A DNA stretch of 64,000 nucleotides from Streptomyces flaveolus. Lineage in GTDB: Bacteria; Actinomycetota; Actinomycetes; Streptomycetales; Streptomycetaceae. A program made the translations under genes and the position numbers. Below the pieces are notes generated by a model, which worked only from the letters and a program-made list of their open reading frames with translations, was not told where the DNA came from and did no database searches. Of this stretch, positions 27,186 through 35,185 are shown one piece after another; within the stretch, counting starts at the first letter, position 1, and every line of letters begins with the position of its first letter. The stretch covers positions 434,001-498,000 of the forward strand of contig NZ_BMRV01000002.1 of assembly GCF_014648815.1 (NCBI RefSeq), written 5' to 3'.

Positions 27186-28325
27186 TCACTTCTCCTTCGC
27201 CGGAATGCGCTCGGTCCAGACGACCTTCTGGTCCACGGACGAGAAGGCGCCCTCCTCGCGGTTGAACTTCTCCAGCCAGTCGTAGTAGCCGACGTAGTGC
27301 AGGAACGACTCGTTGCTGGTGTTGTTCTTCAGGGTGTACTCGACCACCAGGGAGCCGTCGGGGTCCTGGCCCTTGACCGTGTAGTTCAGGTTGTACGAGC
27401 CGGTGAACGCCTCGCCCAGATGGTCCTCGTCGCCGGTGACGATCGCCGGGATGTCCGTGGTGATGAGCTTCTTGAACGCGCCCAGCTTGCCGCTCTCCGA
27501 GATCGAGTACGCCACGCTGCCCTCCGGCTGACCGGTGGACCGCCACTGCTGCAGCGTGTCCAGCCGCAGCTGCTCCATGCTCTCGCTGGACCTGATCAGC
27601 TCGGTCATCTCGTCGCCGTGGTAGTAGTCGCGGTGCCGGGTGCCGCCGCCGGTCACCCAGTCCCAGCCCAGCGAGTACGGATCGTCCGAACTGAGCCCGG
27701 GGTAGGGGTCCTTGCCCTGGAGGGCGAGGTCCAGCGCGTTGTAGGCGTCCTCGCTGATCTTTTTCGTGGAGTCGATGTCGGTGAGCCCCGGTGCCTGGTT
27801 GAACCACTGGCCCAGGCCGATGTCGGCCATCAGACTGAAGGAGAGGTTGCGGTCGGCCGTGACCCCCCGCTTGAGGATCCGGGCGATCTCCCGGTCCGCC
27901 GCCTCGATGGTCTTCTTCTCCTCGTCGGTCAGCTCGACCTTGCAGACGTTGCCGATGACGTCCGGGGACAGCGTCCCGTCCTTGTTGATGTACAGGCCCT
28001 TCTCCTTGGCCTGCCGGGCGGCGTCCTTGAGGTCCTTCTGGGCGGACTTCAGCTCGCCCACGCCGTCCTCGACGACGCGTCGGGCCGCGTCCGCCACCTT
28101 GGTGGCGTTCTCCAGCTGGCGCTCGATGTCGTCGATCATCTTCCAGGCGTACGGGGCCGCCGCGCCTTCCCAGTACCCCTTGTCGCGCAGCGGTGTGAGC
28201 GCTTCGTCGTGCATGCGCTTGCCGAGGCCCTTGATGTCCCGGTGGATGCTCTCCCAGCGGTCCGCCAGGTCGTCCAGCGCCGTCAGGTCCACGGACAGCA
28301 GCGTGAGGTAGAACGTCTCCGCCAT
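27186..28325 (-). CDS. WXG100-like type VII secretion candidate, 379 aa
   Basis: The N-terminal 150 residues are predicted long helices with a WEG turn at residues 52-54 (DKGYWEGAAAPYAWK), the hallmark of WXG100/LXG-type ESX proteins. The C-terminal part is a mixed alpha/beta domain of no recognised family. Near the end YDWLE matches the Y-x3-D/E export signal. There is no Sec signal. Its ATG overlaps the TGA of the preceding gene by one base (TGATG). It may be a secreted effector or structural ESX cargo; the C-terminal activity is unknown. Confidence 0.7.
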   Translation of the reverse strand: MAETFYLTLLSVDLTALDDLADRWESIHRDIKGLGKRMHDEALTPLRDKGYWEGAAAPYAWKMIDDIERQLENATKVADAARRVVEDGVGELKSAQKDLKDAARQAKEKGLYINKDGTLSPDVIGNVCKVELTDEEKKTIEAADREIARILKRGVTADRNLSFSLMADIGLGQWFNQAPGLTDIDSTKKISEDAYNALDLALQGKDPYPGLSSDDPYSLGWDWVTGGGTRHRDYYHGDEMTELIRSSESMEQLRLDTLQQWRSTGQPEGSVAYSISESGKLGAFKKLITTDIPAIVTGDEDHLGEAFTGSYNLNYTVKGQDPDGSLVVEYTLKNNTSNESFLHYVGYYDWLEKFNREEGAFSSVDQKVVWTERIPAKEK

Positions 28326-28888
28326 CAGTAGTCCTCCAGCGGCGAGCGGAGCCGCACCTGGCCGGCGGTCTGGCCCACGGCCAGGTCCGTCTTGGTGTAG
28401 GTGCCGTCGCTGAGGCGCAGGCTCTCGGCGATGTGCGCGAGCCATCCCGTGACCGTGCCGGCCTGCCGTTCCCACTGCCGGTGGGCAAGCCGGACCGCCC
28501 GCGCCGACTCCAGCCCCTCCAGAGCGCCCACCGCCTTCAGCGCGGGCTCCTCCAGGGACGCGGCGGGCTTGTAGAAGTGGTCGTAGATGTCGTCGATCTG
28601 GCCGGCGACCTTCTTGAGCACGCCTGGTGCGATCTTCAGGTCGACCGGCCGGCCGCCGGCGGGCGGCGGCGGGAGGAGGCCGGGGGTGGACGGTTGCAGC
28701 GGCGGCCGGTCCAGCGGGTCGGCGGTGCTGCTCGCGGGCGGCGCGGTGTAGTGGCCCTCCCAGCCGGGGAGGACCTTGTGCCGCTCGATCTCGTCCGGGG
28801 ACAGCGGGAGCTTCGCCCCCTCCGGCTCCGGGAGCCGGTCGTCCCCCGTGGTCCTGCCGTCACTGCCCGCGTTCTTGCCTTCGCTCAT
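28325..28888 (-). CDS. ESX-associated helical protein, 187 aa, first gene of WXG operon
   Basis: Residues 1-85 are disordered and rich in Pro/Gly and charge. Residues about 88-187 form two long helices (VLKKVAGQIDDIYDHFYKP and ARAVRLAHRQWERQAGTVTGW), as in ESX-family chaperone or partner proteins. YTKTD near the C-terminus fits the Y-x3-D secretion motif. GGGGATC precedes the ATG at 28888; an upstream in-frame start exists at 28912. It heads a three-gene operon and may dimerise with the WXG protein that follows. Confidence 0.68.
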   Translation of the reverse strand: MSEGKNAGSDGRTTGDDRLPEPEGAKLPLSPDEIERHKVLPGWEGHYTAPPASSTADPLDRPPLQPSTPGLLPPPPAGGRPVDLKIAPGVLKKVAGQIDDIYDHFYKPAASLEEPALKAVGALEGLESARAVRLAHRQWERQAGTVTGWLAHIAESLRLSDGTYTKTDLAVGQTAGQVRLRSPLEDY

Positions 28889-28964
28889 GTGTGATCCCCC
28901 GTTCGATGTCACCCCTTCAGATAATCATGATGACGATCGGACGATCACATCGGTTTGACGCCGA

Positions 28965-28992
28965 AGGCCCGGAGCGCGGGCACTCCGGGCCT
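28965..28992 (-). terminator. terminator of the ABC exporter operon
   Basis: A perfect 10-bp stem (28965-28974 with 28983-28992, arm AGGCCCGGAG) with an eight-base loop lies just past the end of the permease gene. Confidence 0.7.
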
Positions 28993-29013
28993 CGACCTGC
29001 ACCGCCTGCGGCC

Positions 29014-29820
29014 TCAGCCGTCGGCCGAGCGGTACTTGCGCACCGCCAGTGTCCGGAAGACCGCGATGATCAGGACGGACCAGATCACCGAGGCCCAGAC
29101 GGGGTGCTGCATGGGCCAGGCGTCGGACTGCACGACGCCCGGATTGCCGAACAGCTCCCGGCAGGCCTGCACCGTGGCGCTGAACGGGTTCCATTCGGCG
29201 ATGTGCCGGAGCCAGGGGGTCATCTGGCTGGAGTCCACGAAGGCGTTCGACACGAACGTCACGGGGAACAGCCAGATGATCCCTCCCGAGGTCGCCGCCT
29301 CCGGGGTCCGCACGGACAGGCCGATCAGTGCTCCGATCCAGGTGAAGGCGTACCCGAGGAGAAGCAGCAGGCCGAAGCCGGCCAGGATCCGTCCGGCGTT
29401 GGTCGGCTCCGCGGAGCCCGTGCGCCACCCCACGATCAGCGCGACGATCGCGAGGACGAGCAGCGTGATCGCCGTCTGCACCAGGTCGGCTACCGTGCGG
29501 CCGGTCAGCACGGCGCCCCGGGCCATCGGCAGGGAGCGGAAGCGGTCGACCAGCCCCTTCTGCATGTCGTCGGCGATGCCGGCCGCCGATCCGGCGGTGG
29601 CGAAGGTGACGGTCTGCGCGAAGATGCCCGCCATCAGGAAGTCCTTGTACACGCCCGGGTCGGTGGTGTTCCCGATCTGCATCGAGCCGCCGAAGACGTA
29701 CGTGAAGAGGATCACGAACATCACCGGCTGGATGACCCCGAACAGGACCATCTCGGGGATCCTGGTCATCCGGATCAGGTTTCTGCGGGCGATGACCAGG
29801 GAGTCGGCCATCATGCTCAC
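29014..29820 (-). CDS. ABC-2 type permease (DrrB-like)
   Basis: The 268-residue membrane protein has six predicted helices and the ABC-2 family pattern (LFGVIQPVMFVILFTYVFG near the N-terminus, IAEWNPFSATVQACRELFG before the last helix). With the preceding ATPase it forms a DrrAB-type exporter, usually for hydrophobic drugs or lipids. The GTG start overlaps the ATPase stop by four bases (GTGA) and has GGAGG seven bases upstream; the ATG at 29814 is a less likely alternative. Confidence 0.88.
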   Translation of the reverse strand: MSMMADSLVIARRNLIRMTRIPEMVLFGVIQPVMFVILFTYVFGGSMQIGNTTDPGVYKDFLMAGIFAQTVTFATAGSAAGIADDMQKGLVDRFRSLPMARGAVLTGRTVADLVQTAITLLVLAIVALIVGWRTGSAEPTNAGRILAGFGLLLLLGYAFTWIGALIGLSVRTPEAATSGGIIWLFPVTFVSNAFVDSSQMTPWLRHIAEWNPFSATVQACRELFGNPGVVQSDAWPMQHPVWASVIWSVLIIAVFRTLAVRKYRSADG

Positions 29821-30845
29821 TTGGTGACCTCCTTCTCCTGCGGGTGACCGGCGTCCTCCGGCCGGCGACCGGCCCCCTCCGCCGGGTCGTTCGCCTCGTC
29901 CTTCGCTTCTGCCGCATGGCCGGTGAGGGAGAGGAAGACGTCGTCGAGGGTGGGGCGGCGCAGGCCGATGTCGTCGATCTCGATCCCGCGGGTGTCGAGT
30001 TCGCGGATGACCTCGGCGAGCAGCTTGGCGCCGCCGGTCACGGGCACGGTGAGCTTGCGCATGTGCTCCTCGACGGTCGTCTCGCCCTTGCCGAAGCCGC
30101 GCAGCACCTCCGACGCGGTCCGGATGTGCTCGCGCTCGTGCACGACCAGTTCGACGCGCTCGCCGCCGGTGCGGGCCTTGAGCTGGTCGGAGGTGCCCTT
30201 GGCGATGACCCGGCCGCGGTCGACCACCGCGATCTCGTGCGCGAGGTGGTCGGCCTCCTCCAGGTACTGGGTGGTCAGCAGCAGGGTCGTGCCGCCGGAG
30301 ACCAGCTGTTTGATGACCTCCCACAGCTGTTGGCGGTTGCGCGGGTCCAGCCCCGTGGTCGGCTCGTCCATGAACATCACGGGCGGCGAGACGACGAGGG
30401 CCGCCGCGAGGTCGAGCCGGCGGCGCATGCCTCCGGAGTAGGTCTTGGTGGGGCGGTCGGCGGCGTCCGCGAGGTGGAACTGCTCCAGCAGCTCGGTCGC
30501 CCGGCGCTTCGCCTCCTTGCCCCGCATCTGGTAGAGCTGGCCGACCATCTGCAGGTTCTCCCGGCCGGTCAGGTATTCGTCGACCGCGGCGAACTGGCCG
30601 GACAGGCCGATCGAGCGGCGTACGGCGTCGGGCTGCCTGAGCACGTCGAGGCCGGCGACGACGGCCTTGCCGCTGTCGGGCCGCAGCAGGGTGGTCAGGC
30701 AGCGGACGGTGGTGGTCTTGCCCGCGCCGTTCGGCCCGAGGAGGCCCAGGACCGTGCCCTCGGGGACCTCGAGGTCGACGCCGTCCAGAGCCCTTACGTC
30801 ACCGAAGGTCTTCACCAGGCCTTCGGCATAGATGGCGCCTGGCAT
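29817..30845 (-). CDS. ABC transporter ATPase (daunorubicin-resistance DrrA family)
   Basis: The 342-residue ATPase has Walker A GPNGAGKTT, signature YSGGMRRRLDLA, Walker B VMFMDEPTTGLD and the H-loop replaced by TTQYLEEADHL, typical of DrrA. The C-terminal extension carries the DUF4162-like domain (RRPTLDDVFLSLTG). ATG at 30845 has GGAG six bases upstream; an in-frame GTG lies at 30857. A perfect operator-like palindrome lies about 150 bases upstream. The exported compound is unknown. Confidence 0.9.
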   Translation of the reverse strand: MPGAIYAEGLVKTFGDVRALDGVDLEVPEGTVLGLLGPNGAGKTTTVRCLTTLLRPDSGKAVVAGLDVLRQPDAVRRSIGLSGQFAAVDEYLTGRENLQMVGQLYQMRGKEAKRRATELLEQFHLADAADRPTKTYSGGMRRRLDLAAALVVSPPVMFMDEPTTGLDPRNRQQLWEVIKQLVSGGTTLLLTTQYLEEADHLAHEIAVVDRGRVIAKGTSDQLKARTGGERVELVVHEREHIRTASEVLRGFGKGETTVEEHMRKLTVPVTGGAKLLAEVIRELDTRGIEIDDIGLRRPTLDDVFLSLTGHAAEAKDEANDPAEGAGRRPEDAGHPQEKEVTK

Positions 30846-30997
30846 ATGAGTCTCCACGTCGTCGGGGATTCTTCGGAAAGCCTAGGATCGTGCGATTTTT
30901 TCCGCTTCTTCTTTTGCCGGTTCCCCGGCGCTCCGCGCGGTGCCGCTCGCCCGTACCGCCGGACGCGGAGCAGCCCGGTGGCACACGCAACACACTA

Positions 30998-31013
30998 ACG
31001 CGATGTATCGCGT
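30998..31013 (-). promoter_or_regulatory. perfect palindromic operator upstream of the ABC exporter
   Basis: ACGCGAT-GT-ATCGCGT is a perfect 7-bp inverted repeat. Read leftward, it fills the 17-base spacer between TGGCGA and TAGTGT, a possible -35/-10 pair for the exporter. The ATGTATC-like core resembles PadR or TetR operators that control drug exporters. No PadR or TetR gene is adjacent. Confidence 0.55.
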
Positions 31014-31055
31014 CTCGCCAGACAGTTCCCCGAACGAGTGACCGAACGGGAGCCG

Positions 31056-32285
31056 TCAGCCGATGACCGGGTAGCCCGCGTCCTGCAACGCCCGGCCGAC
31101 CTCGGCGCAGTGCTCCGGGCCCTTCGTCTCCAGGTGCAGCTCGACCTCCGCCTCCGTCAGCCCGAGGCGCGGGTCGGTGCGGACGTGGCTCACGTCCAGC
31201 ACGTTCGCGTCGACCACCGACAACACCCCGAGCAGCGTGGCGAGGGCGCCCGGCCGGTCCGTCAGCCGCAGCCGGACCGCCAGGTAGCGGCCCTGCGCGG
31301 CCATGCCGTGCCGCAGCACGCCCTGCATCAGCACCGGGTCCACGTTGCCCCCGGACAACACGGCCACCACCGGGCCCTCGAAGGCGCCGGGATCGCTCAT
31401 CAGCGCCGCCACCGGACTCGCCCCGGCCGGCTCCACGACCAGCTTGGCCCGCTCCAGGCACAGCAGCAGCGCGGTGGACAGCTCGTCCTCGGAAACCGTG
31501 CGGACCTCGTCCACCAGATCGCCGACGATCTCGAACGGCACGTCACCGGGCCGTCCCACCTTGATGCCGTCGGCCATCGTCACCGGGTTCTCGACGGCCA
31601 CCGGGCGCCCCGCGGCCAGCGACGGCGGATACGCCGCCGCGCCCTCCGCCTGCACGCCCACGATCCGCACGTCCGGCCGGATCCCCTTCACCGCGACCGC
31701 CGTCCCGGCCACCAGCCCGCCTCCGCCGATGCCGACCACCACGGTCCGCACCTCGGGGCACTGCTCCAGGATCTCCAGCCCGACCGTCCCCTGACCGGCG
31801 ATGACGTCGGGATGGTCGAAGGGGTGGATGAAGACCGCGCCCGTGCGCTCCGCGTACTCCTGCGCGGCGGCCAGCGTCTCGTCGACCACCTGGCCGTGCA
31901 GGCGGACCTCGGCGCCGTAGTCCCGGGTGGCGCTGATCTTCGGCAGCGGGGCGCCCTTGGGCATGAACACCGTCGACCGCACACCGAGCAGGGTCGACGC
32001 CAGGGCGACGCCCTGCGCGTGGTTGCCCGCGCTGGCCGCGACGACCCCGGCGGCCCGCTCCTCGGGCAGCAGCCCGGCGATCCTCACGTACGCGCCGCGC
32101 AGCTTGAACGAACCCGTCCGCTGGAGGTTCTCGCACTTGAGGTGCACCGGCGCCCCGACCAGCTGCGACAGGTACCTGCTGCCCTCCATCGCCGTCACCC
32201 GCGCCACACCCGAGAGCATCTTCTGGGCTCCGCGCACGTCGTCGAGGGTTACGGGTCGGACAGCGGCGGCGGTGCTGTAGCTCAT
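31056..32285 (-). CDS. ilvA: threonine ammonia-lyase (threonine dehydratase)
   Basis: The 409-residue PLP enzyme deaminates threonine to 2-ketobutyrate. The PLP lysine is in RTGSFKLRGAY (Lys61), the phosphate loop GIGGGGLVAG follows, and a C-terminal ACT-like domain (about 330-405, VRLRLTDRPGALATLLGVL) suggests allosteric control. It may serve isoleucine synthesis or catabolic supply of propionyl-CoA precursors. The length fits the TdcB/IlvA ACT-domain group. It is divergent from the MarR gene. Confidence 0.92.
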   Translation of the reverse strand: MSYSTAAAVRPVTLDDVRGAQKMLSGVARVTAMEGSRYLSQLVGAPVHLKCENLQRTGSFKLRGAYVRIAGLLPEERAAGVVAASAGNHAQGVALASTLLGVRSTVFMPKGAPLPKISATRDYGAEVRLHGQVVDETLAAAQEYAERTGAVFIHPFDHPDVIAGQGTVGLEILEQCPEVRTVVVGIGGGGLVAGTAVAVKGIRPDVRIVGVQAEGAAAYPPSLAAGRPVAVENPVTMADGIKVGRPGDVPFEIVGDLVDEVRTVSEDELSTALLLCLERAKLVVEPAGASPVAALMSDPGAFEGPVVAVLSGGNVDPVLMQGVLRHGMAAQGRYLAVRLRLTDRPGALATLLGVLSVVDANVLDVSHVRTDPRLGLTEAEVELHLETKGPEHCAEVGRALQDAGYPVIG

Positions 32286-32429
32286 GCCTTCAGCATCGCA
32301 GTTCACGGGCGCGGGCGACCGTTGTGACCAACCTCCGAGACCCGCTTTGCGCAGCGCCGGTACGTCTCGCCGCCCGGCCGCGTACCCTGTCCCCCAATTA
32401 GCAGCCCTCCACGAAGTGAGCCCCCGGCC

Positions 32430-32951
32430 ATGCCCACAACACCTGAATTGTCGATGGACATGACGACCGCCGGTGACCCCGGTCTTCTCGAGACGCTCCA
32501 GCACGAGGTGGCGCTCTTCGCCCGCCGCGCGGAACAGACCCGGCTCGGCGGGGTCGGGCAGGTCCGCAACTCCATGGACCGCGCCGCCTACCTGCTCCTC
32601 AACCGCCTCGACAAAGAGGGCCCGATGGGGGTCAAGGCCCTCGCCGCGAGCATGGGGATCGACTCCTCGACGGTCACCCGTCAGGTGGCCCCGCTCGTCG
32701 ACACCGGACTCGTCAAGCGGACGTCGCACCCCGAGGACGGCCGCGCGGTGGTGCTCCAGCTGTCCCCGCGCGGGGTGTCACGGCTGGACGAGGTGCGGTC
32801 CTCGCGGCGTCAGCTGATGGCCGAGCTGACGCACGACTGGGCGCCGGAGGAGCGCGAGGCGTTCTGCACGCTCCTGTCGCGCTTCAACAGCGCCCTGTCC
32901 GCCCGTACGGCCCCGCAGAGCGCGGGGGGACCTGAGTCGTCGGCCTCCTGA
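32430..32951 (+). CDS. MarR-family transcriptional regulator
   Basis: The 173-residue protein has a MarR winged helix (VKALAASMGIDSSTVTRQVAPLVDTGLVKRTSHPEDGRAVVLQLS, about residues 66-110) between dimerisation helices. In-frame ATGs at 32454 and 32460 are alternative starts. It is divergent from ilvA, which it may or may not control. A compact terminator follows. Confidence 0.88.
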   Translation: MPTTPELSMDMTTAGDPGLLETLQHEVALFARRAEQTRLGGVGQVRNSMDRAAYLLLNRLDKEGPMGVKALAASMGIDSSTVTRQVAPLVDTGLVKRTSHPEDGRAVVLQLSPRGVSRLDEVRSSRRQLMAELTHDWAPEEREAFCTLLSRFNSALSARTAPQSAGGPESSAS

Positions 32952-32958
32952 CCCGCCG

Positions 32959-32980
32959 AGCCCCGGGTTTCCGGGGCTTT
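32959..32980 (+). terminator. terminator of the MarR gene
   Basis: Perfect 8-bp stem AGCCCCGG/CCGGGGCT (32959-32966, 32971-32978) with loop GTTT, followed by TT. Confidence 0.8.
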
Positions 32981-33118
32981 CCCGGGGCTTTCCCCGGCTC
33001 CCCCGGACGGACGGCCCCGCACTCTTGACCCGCGGGCCGACCCTGGCCTGATATGAGACCGGACCCCCGGTGCAGGCGCCCGGAGGTCACGGGTGTCGCC
33101 CACCAGGCGGGAGGCGCG

Positions 33119-33619
33119 GTGCGAGAACGGCATGCGGTCCGGGGCGCCCTGCGGACCCGGGAGTTCGAGGCGTTCGTCGCGGGCGCGGCGGGCCGGCTGC
33201 TGCACGCCGCCACCCTGCTCACCGCCGAGCCGCCGGACGACAACCCCGGCGCGCGGCGTCTGCTGGCGCTGTCCCTGGCCCACACGTACGCGTGCTGGGA
33301 CGGGCTGCGCGGCGAGGACCCCTACGACCGCGCCCGCCAGTACCTGGCCACCCGGTTCGCCCGCGAGGCCTGGCACCGCCACGGCGGCGCCCTCGGCCTG
33401 ACCCGGCGGCGCCCCGCGGGCGCGCTGGGCGGACTCACCCCGCAGGAGCGCCTGGTCCTGGTGCTCAGGCTGTACGAGGGGGTCGCCGAGGAGCAGGTGG
33501 CGGCCCTGCTGGCCCTGCCCGTGGAACGGGTGCGGACGGTCCACGACCGGGCGATGGCCGCCTTGCTGTATCCGCGGCCGGAGCCCGCCCGGCGGGTGGC
33601 GAAGGCGGCGGCGTCGTGA
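33119..33619 (+). CDS. ECF-type sigma factor-like protein
   Basis: The 166-residue protein has a recognisable sigma region 4 near its C-terminus (LTPQERLVLVLRLYEGVAEEQVAALLALPVERVRTVHDRA, about 117-157) and a diverged region 2 (REFEAFVAGAAGRLLHAATLLT). It belongs with the short SigE-like ECF sequences frequent in Streptomyces. The GTG at 33119 has GGGAGG four bases upstream; an in-frame ATG at 33053 has no such site. The next gene encodes a small membrane protein with the shape of an anti-sigma partner. Confidence 0.68.
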   Translation: MRERHAVRGALRTREFEAFVAGAAGRLLHAATLLTAEPPDDNPGARRLLALSLAHTYACWDGLRGEDPYDRARQYLATRFAREAWHRHGGALGLTRRRPAGALGGLTPQERLVLVLRLYEGVAEEQVAALLALPVERVRTVHDRAMAALLYPRPEPARRVAKAAAS

Positions 33620-33665
33620 CCGGCACGCGTGCGCGGGACACCGCGCGGGCCACCGGGGGGCGGCG

Positions 33666-33923
33666 GTGAACCGGCTCGAACGGGAGGCCACCGCGCGGCG
33701 CATCATGGAGCAGTCGCCGCCGCAGGTACCGCCCGAGCTGTACGCGGACGTCCTGCGCCGCGGGAGCCGGATGCTGCGGCGCAGGACGGCGGCCCGCCGC
33801 CTGATGTGGCTGGTGCTGTGCGCCGCGGCCGTGGCGTTCACGGTGTGGGCGCTGACCGTCCGGCCCTGGGTGGAGCCGCCGTCCGTGACGACCCCACCCG
33901 TGACGGGCTGGGAGGGCTGGTGA
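33666..33923 (+). CDS. small membrane protein downstream of ECF sigma, possible anti-sigma
   Basis: The 85-residue protein has a soluble cytoplasmic half, one membrane helix (MWLVLCAAAVAFTVWALTV) and a short Pro/Thr-rich outer tail. There is no zinc anti-sigma motif. It starts with GTG 46 bases after the sigma-like gene and is probably co-transcribed. Its role as anti-sigma is inferred only from topology and position. It ends 10 bases from the convergent metB gene. Confidence 0.65.
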   Translation: MNRLEREATARRIMEQSPPQVPPELYADVLRRGSRMLRRRTAARRLMWLVLCAAAVAFTVWALTVRPWVEPPSVTTPPVTGWEGW

Positions 33924-33933
33924 GCCCGGCGTC

Positions 33934-35088
33934 CTAGCCGAGCGCCTGCTTGAGGTCCTCCAGCAGGTCGTCGGCGTTCTCGATGCCGACCGAGAGGCGC
34001 ACCAGGTCGGCGGGCACCTCCAGGGCCGAACCGGCCGCGGAGGCGTGCGTCATCCGGCCGGGGTGCTCGATCAGCGACTCGACGCCGCCCAGGGACTCGC
34101 CGAGCGTGAACACCTTCGCGCGGTTGCAGACCTCGACGGCCGCCTCCTCGCCGCCCTCGACGCGGAAGGAGACCATGCCGCCGAACGCCTTCATCTGCTT
34201 GGCGGCGATCTCGTGCCCGGGGTGGTCCGGCAGCCCCGGGTACAGCACGCTCGTCACGCGCGCGTGCCGGGTGAGCATCTCGGCGACCTTGCCGGCGTTC
34301 TCGCTGTGCCGGTCCATGCGGACCGCGAGCGTCTTGGTGCCGCGCAGCACCAGCCAGGAGTCGAAGGGTCCGGCGACGGCGCCCATCGCGTTCTGGTGGA
34401 ACGCCAGCTCCTCGCCGAGCTCCTGGTCGTTCACGATCAGCGCGCCGCCGACGACGTCCGAGTGGCCGCCCATGTACTTGGTCAGGGAGTGCACGACGAC
34501 GTCCGCCCCGAGCGCCAGCGGCTGCTGGAGGTAGGGCGTGGCGAAGGTGTTGTCGACGACGAGCCGGGCGCCGGCCTCCCGGGCGACCTGGGCGACGGCC
34601 GCGACGTCGGTGATGCCGAGCAGGGGGTTGGACGGCGTCTCCACCCACACCGCCTTGGTCTTCGGCGTGAGGGCGGCCCGCACGGCGGCGGGGTCGCCGC
34701 TGTCGGCCACCGACCACTCCACGCCCCACCGGGTGGCGACCTTGGCGAAGAGGCGGAAGGTGCCGCCGTAGGCGTCGTTGGGGATGACCACGTGGTCGCC
34801 GGGGCGCAGCAGCGTACGCAACAGGCAGTCCTCGGCCGCCAGTCCGGACGCGAACGCGAGGCCGCGACGGCCGCCCTCCAGGGCGGCGAGGTTCTCCTCC
34901 AGCGCCGTCCGGGTCGGGTTGGCGCTGCGGCTGTACTCGTAGCCGCCGCGCAGGCCGCCCACGCCGTCCTGCTTGTAGGTCGACACCTGGTAGATCGGCG
35001 GGACCACCGCTCCCGTCAGGGGATCGGCGGTGTTGCCCGCGTGAATCGCGAGCGTCTCGAAGTGCTGACTGATGTGCCTGTCGCTCAT
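33934..35088 (-). CDS. metB: cystathionine gamma-synthase
   Basis: The 384-residue PLP enzyme joins O-acyl-homoserine and cysteine to cystathionine. The PLP lysine is in VVHSLTKYMGGHSDV (Lys204). The N-terminal GLRGGYEYSRSANPTR and the later VESLIEHPGRMTHAS are standard for the Cys/Met metabolism family. Cystathionine gamma-lyase is very close in sequence and cannot be excluded. It is divergent from the membrane-anchored protein gene at 35186. Confidence 0.9.
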   Translation of the reverse strand: MSDRHISQHFETLAIHAGNTADPLTGAVVPPIYQVSTYKQDGVGGLRGGYEYSRSANPTRTALEENLAALEGGRRGLAFASGLAAEDCLLRTLLRPGDHVVIPNDAYGGTFRLFAKVATRWGVEWSVADSGDPAAVRAALTPKTKAVWVETPSNPLLGITDVAAVAQVAREAGARLVVDNTFATPYLQQPLALGADVVVHSLTKYMGGHSDVVGGALIVNDQELGEELAFHQNAMGAVAGPFDSWLVLRGTKTLAVRMDRHSENAGKVAEMLTRHARVTSVLYPGLPDHPGHEIAAKQMKAFGGMVSFRVEGGEEAAVEVCNRAKVFTLGESLGGVESLIEHPGRMTHASAAGSALEVPADLVRLSVGIENADDLLEDLKQALG

Positions 35089-35185
35089 GGGCACCGAGAG
35101 TAGTGCCGCGAGCGGCTCCGCGCGTTTTCCACAGGCACCCGGCACAGGTTGGCCAAGTGGCGGCGGCGTCTGGTTCGCTGGTGGC

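Noticed and set aside
35089..35185. SAM or other riboswitch upstream of metB.
   Set aside because: The gap is under 100 bases and shows no conserved riboswitch core or multi-helix structure.
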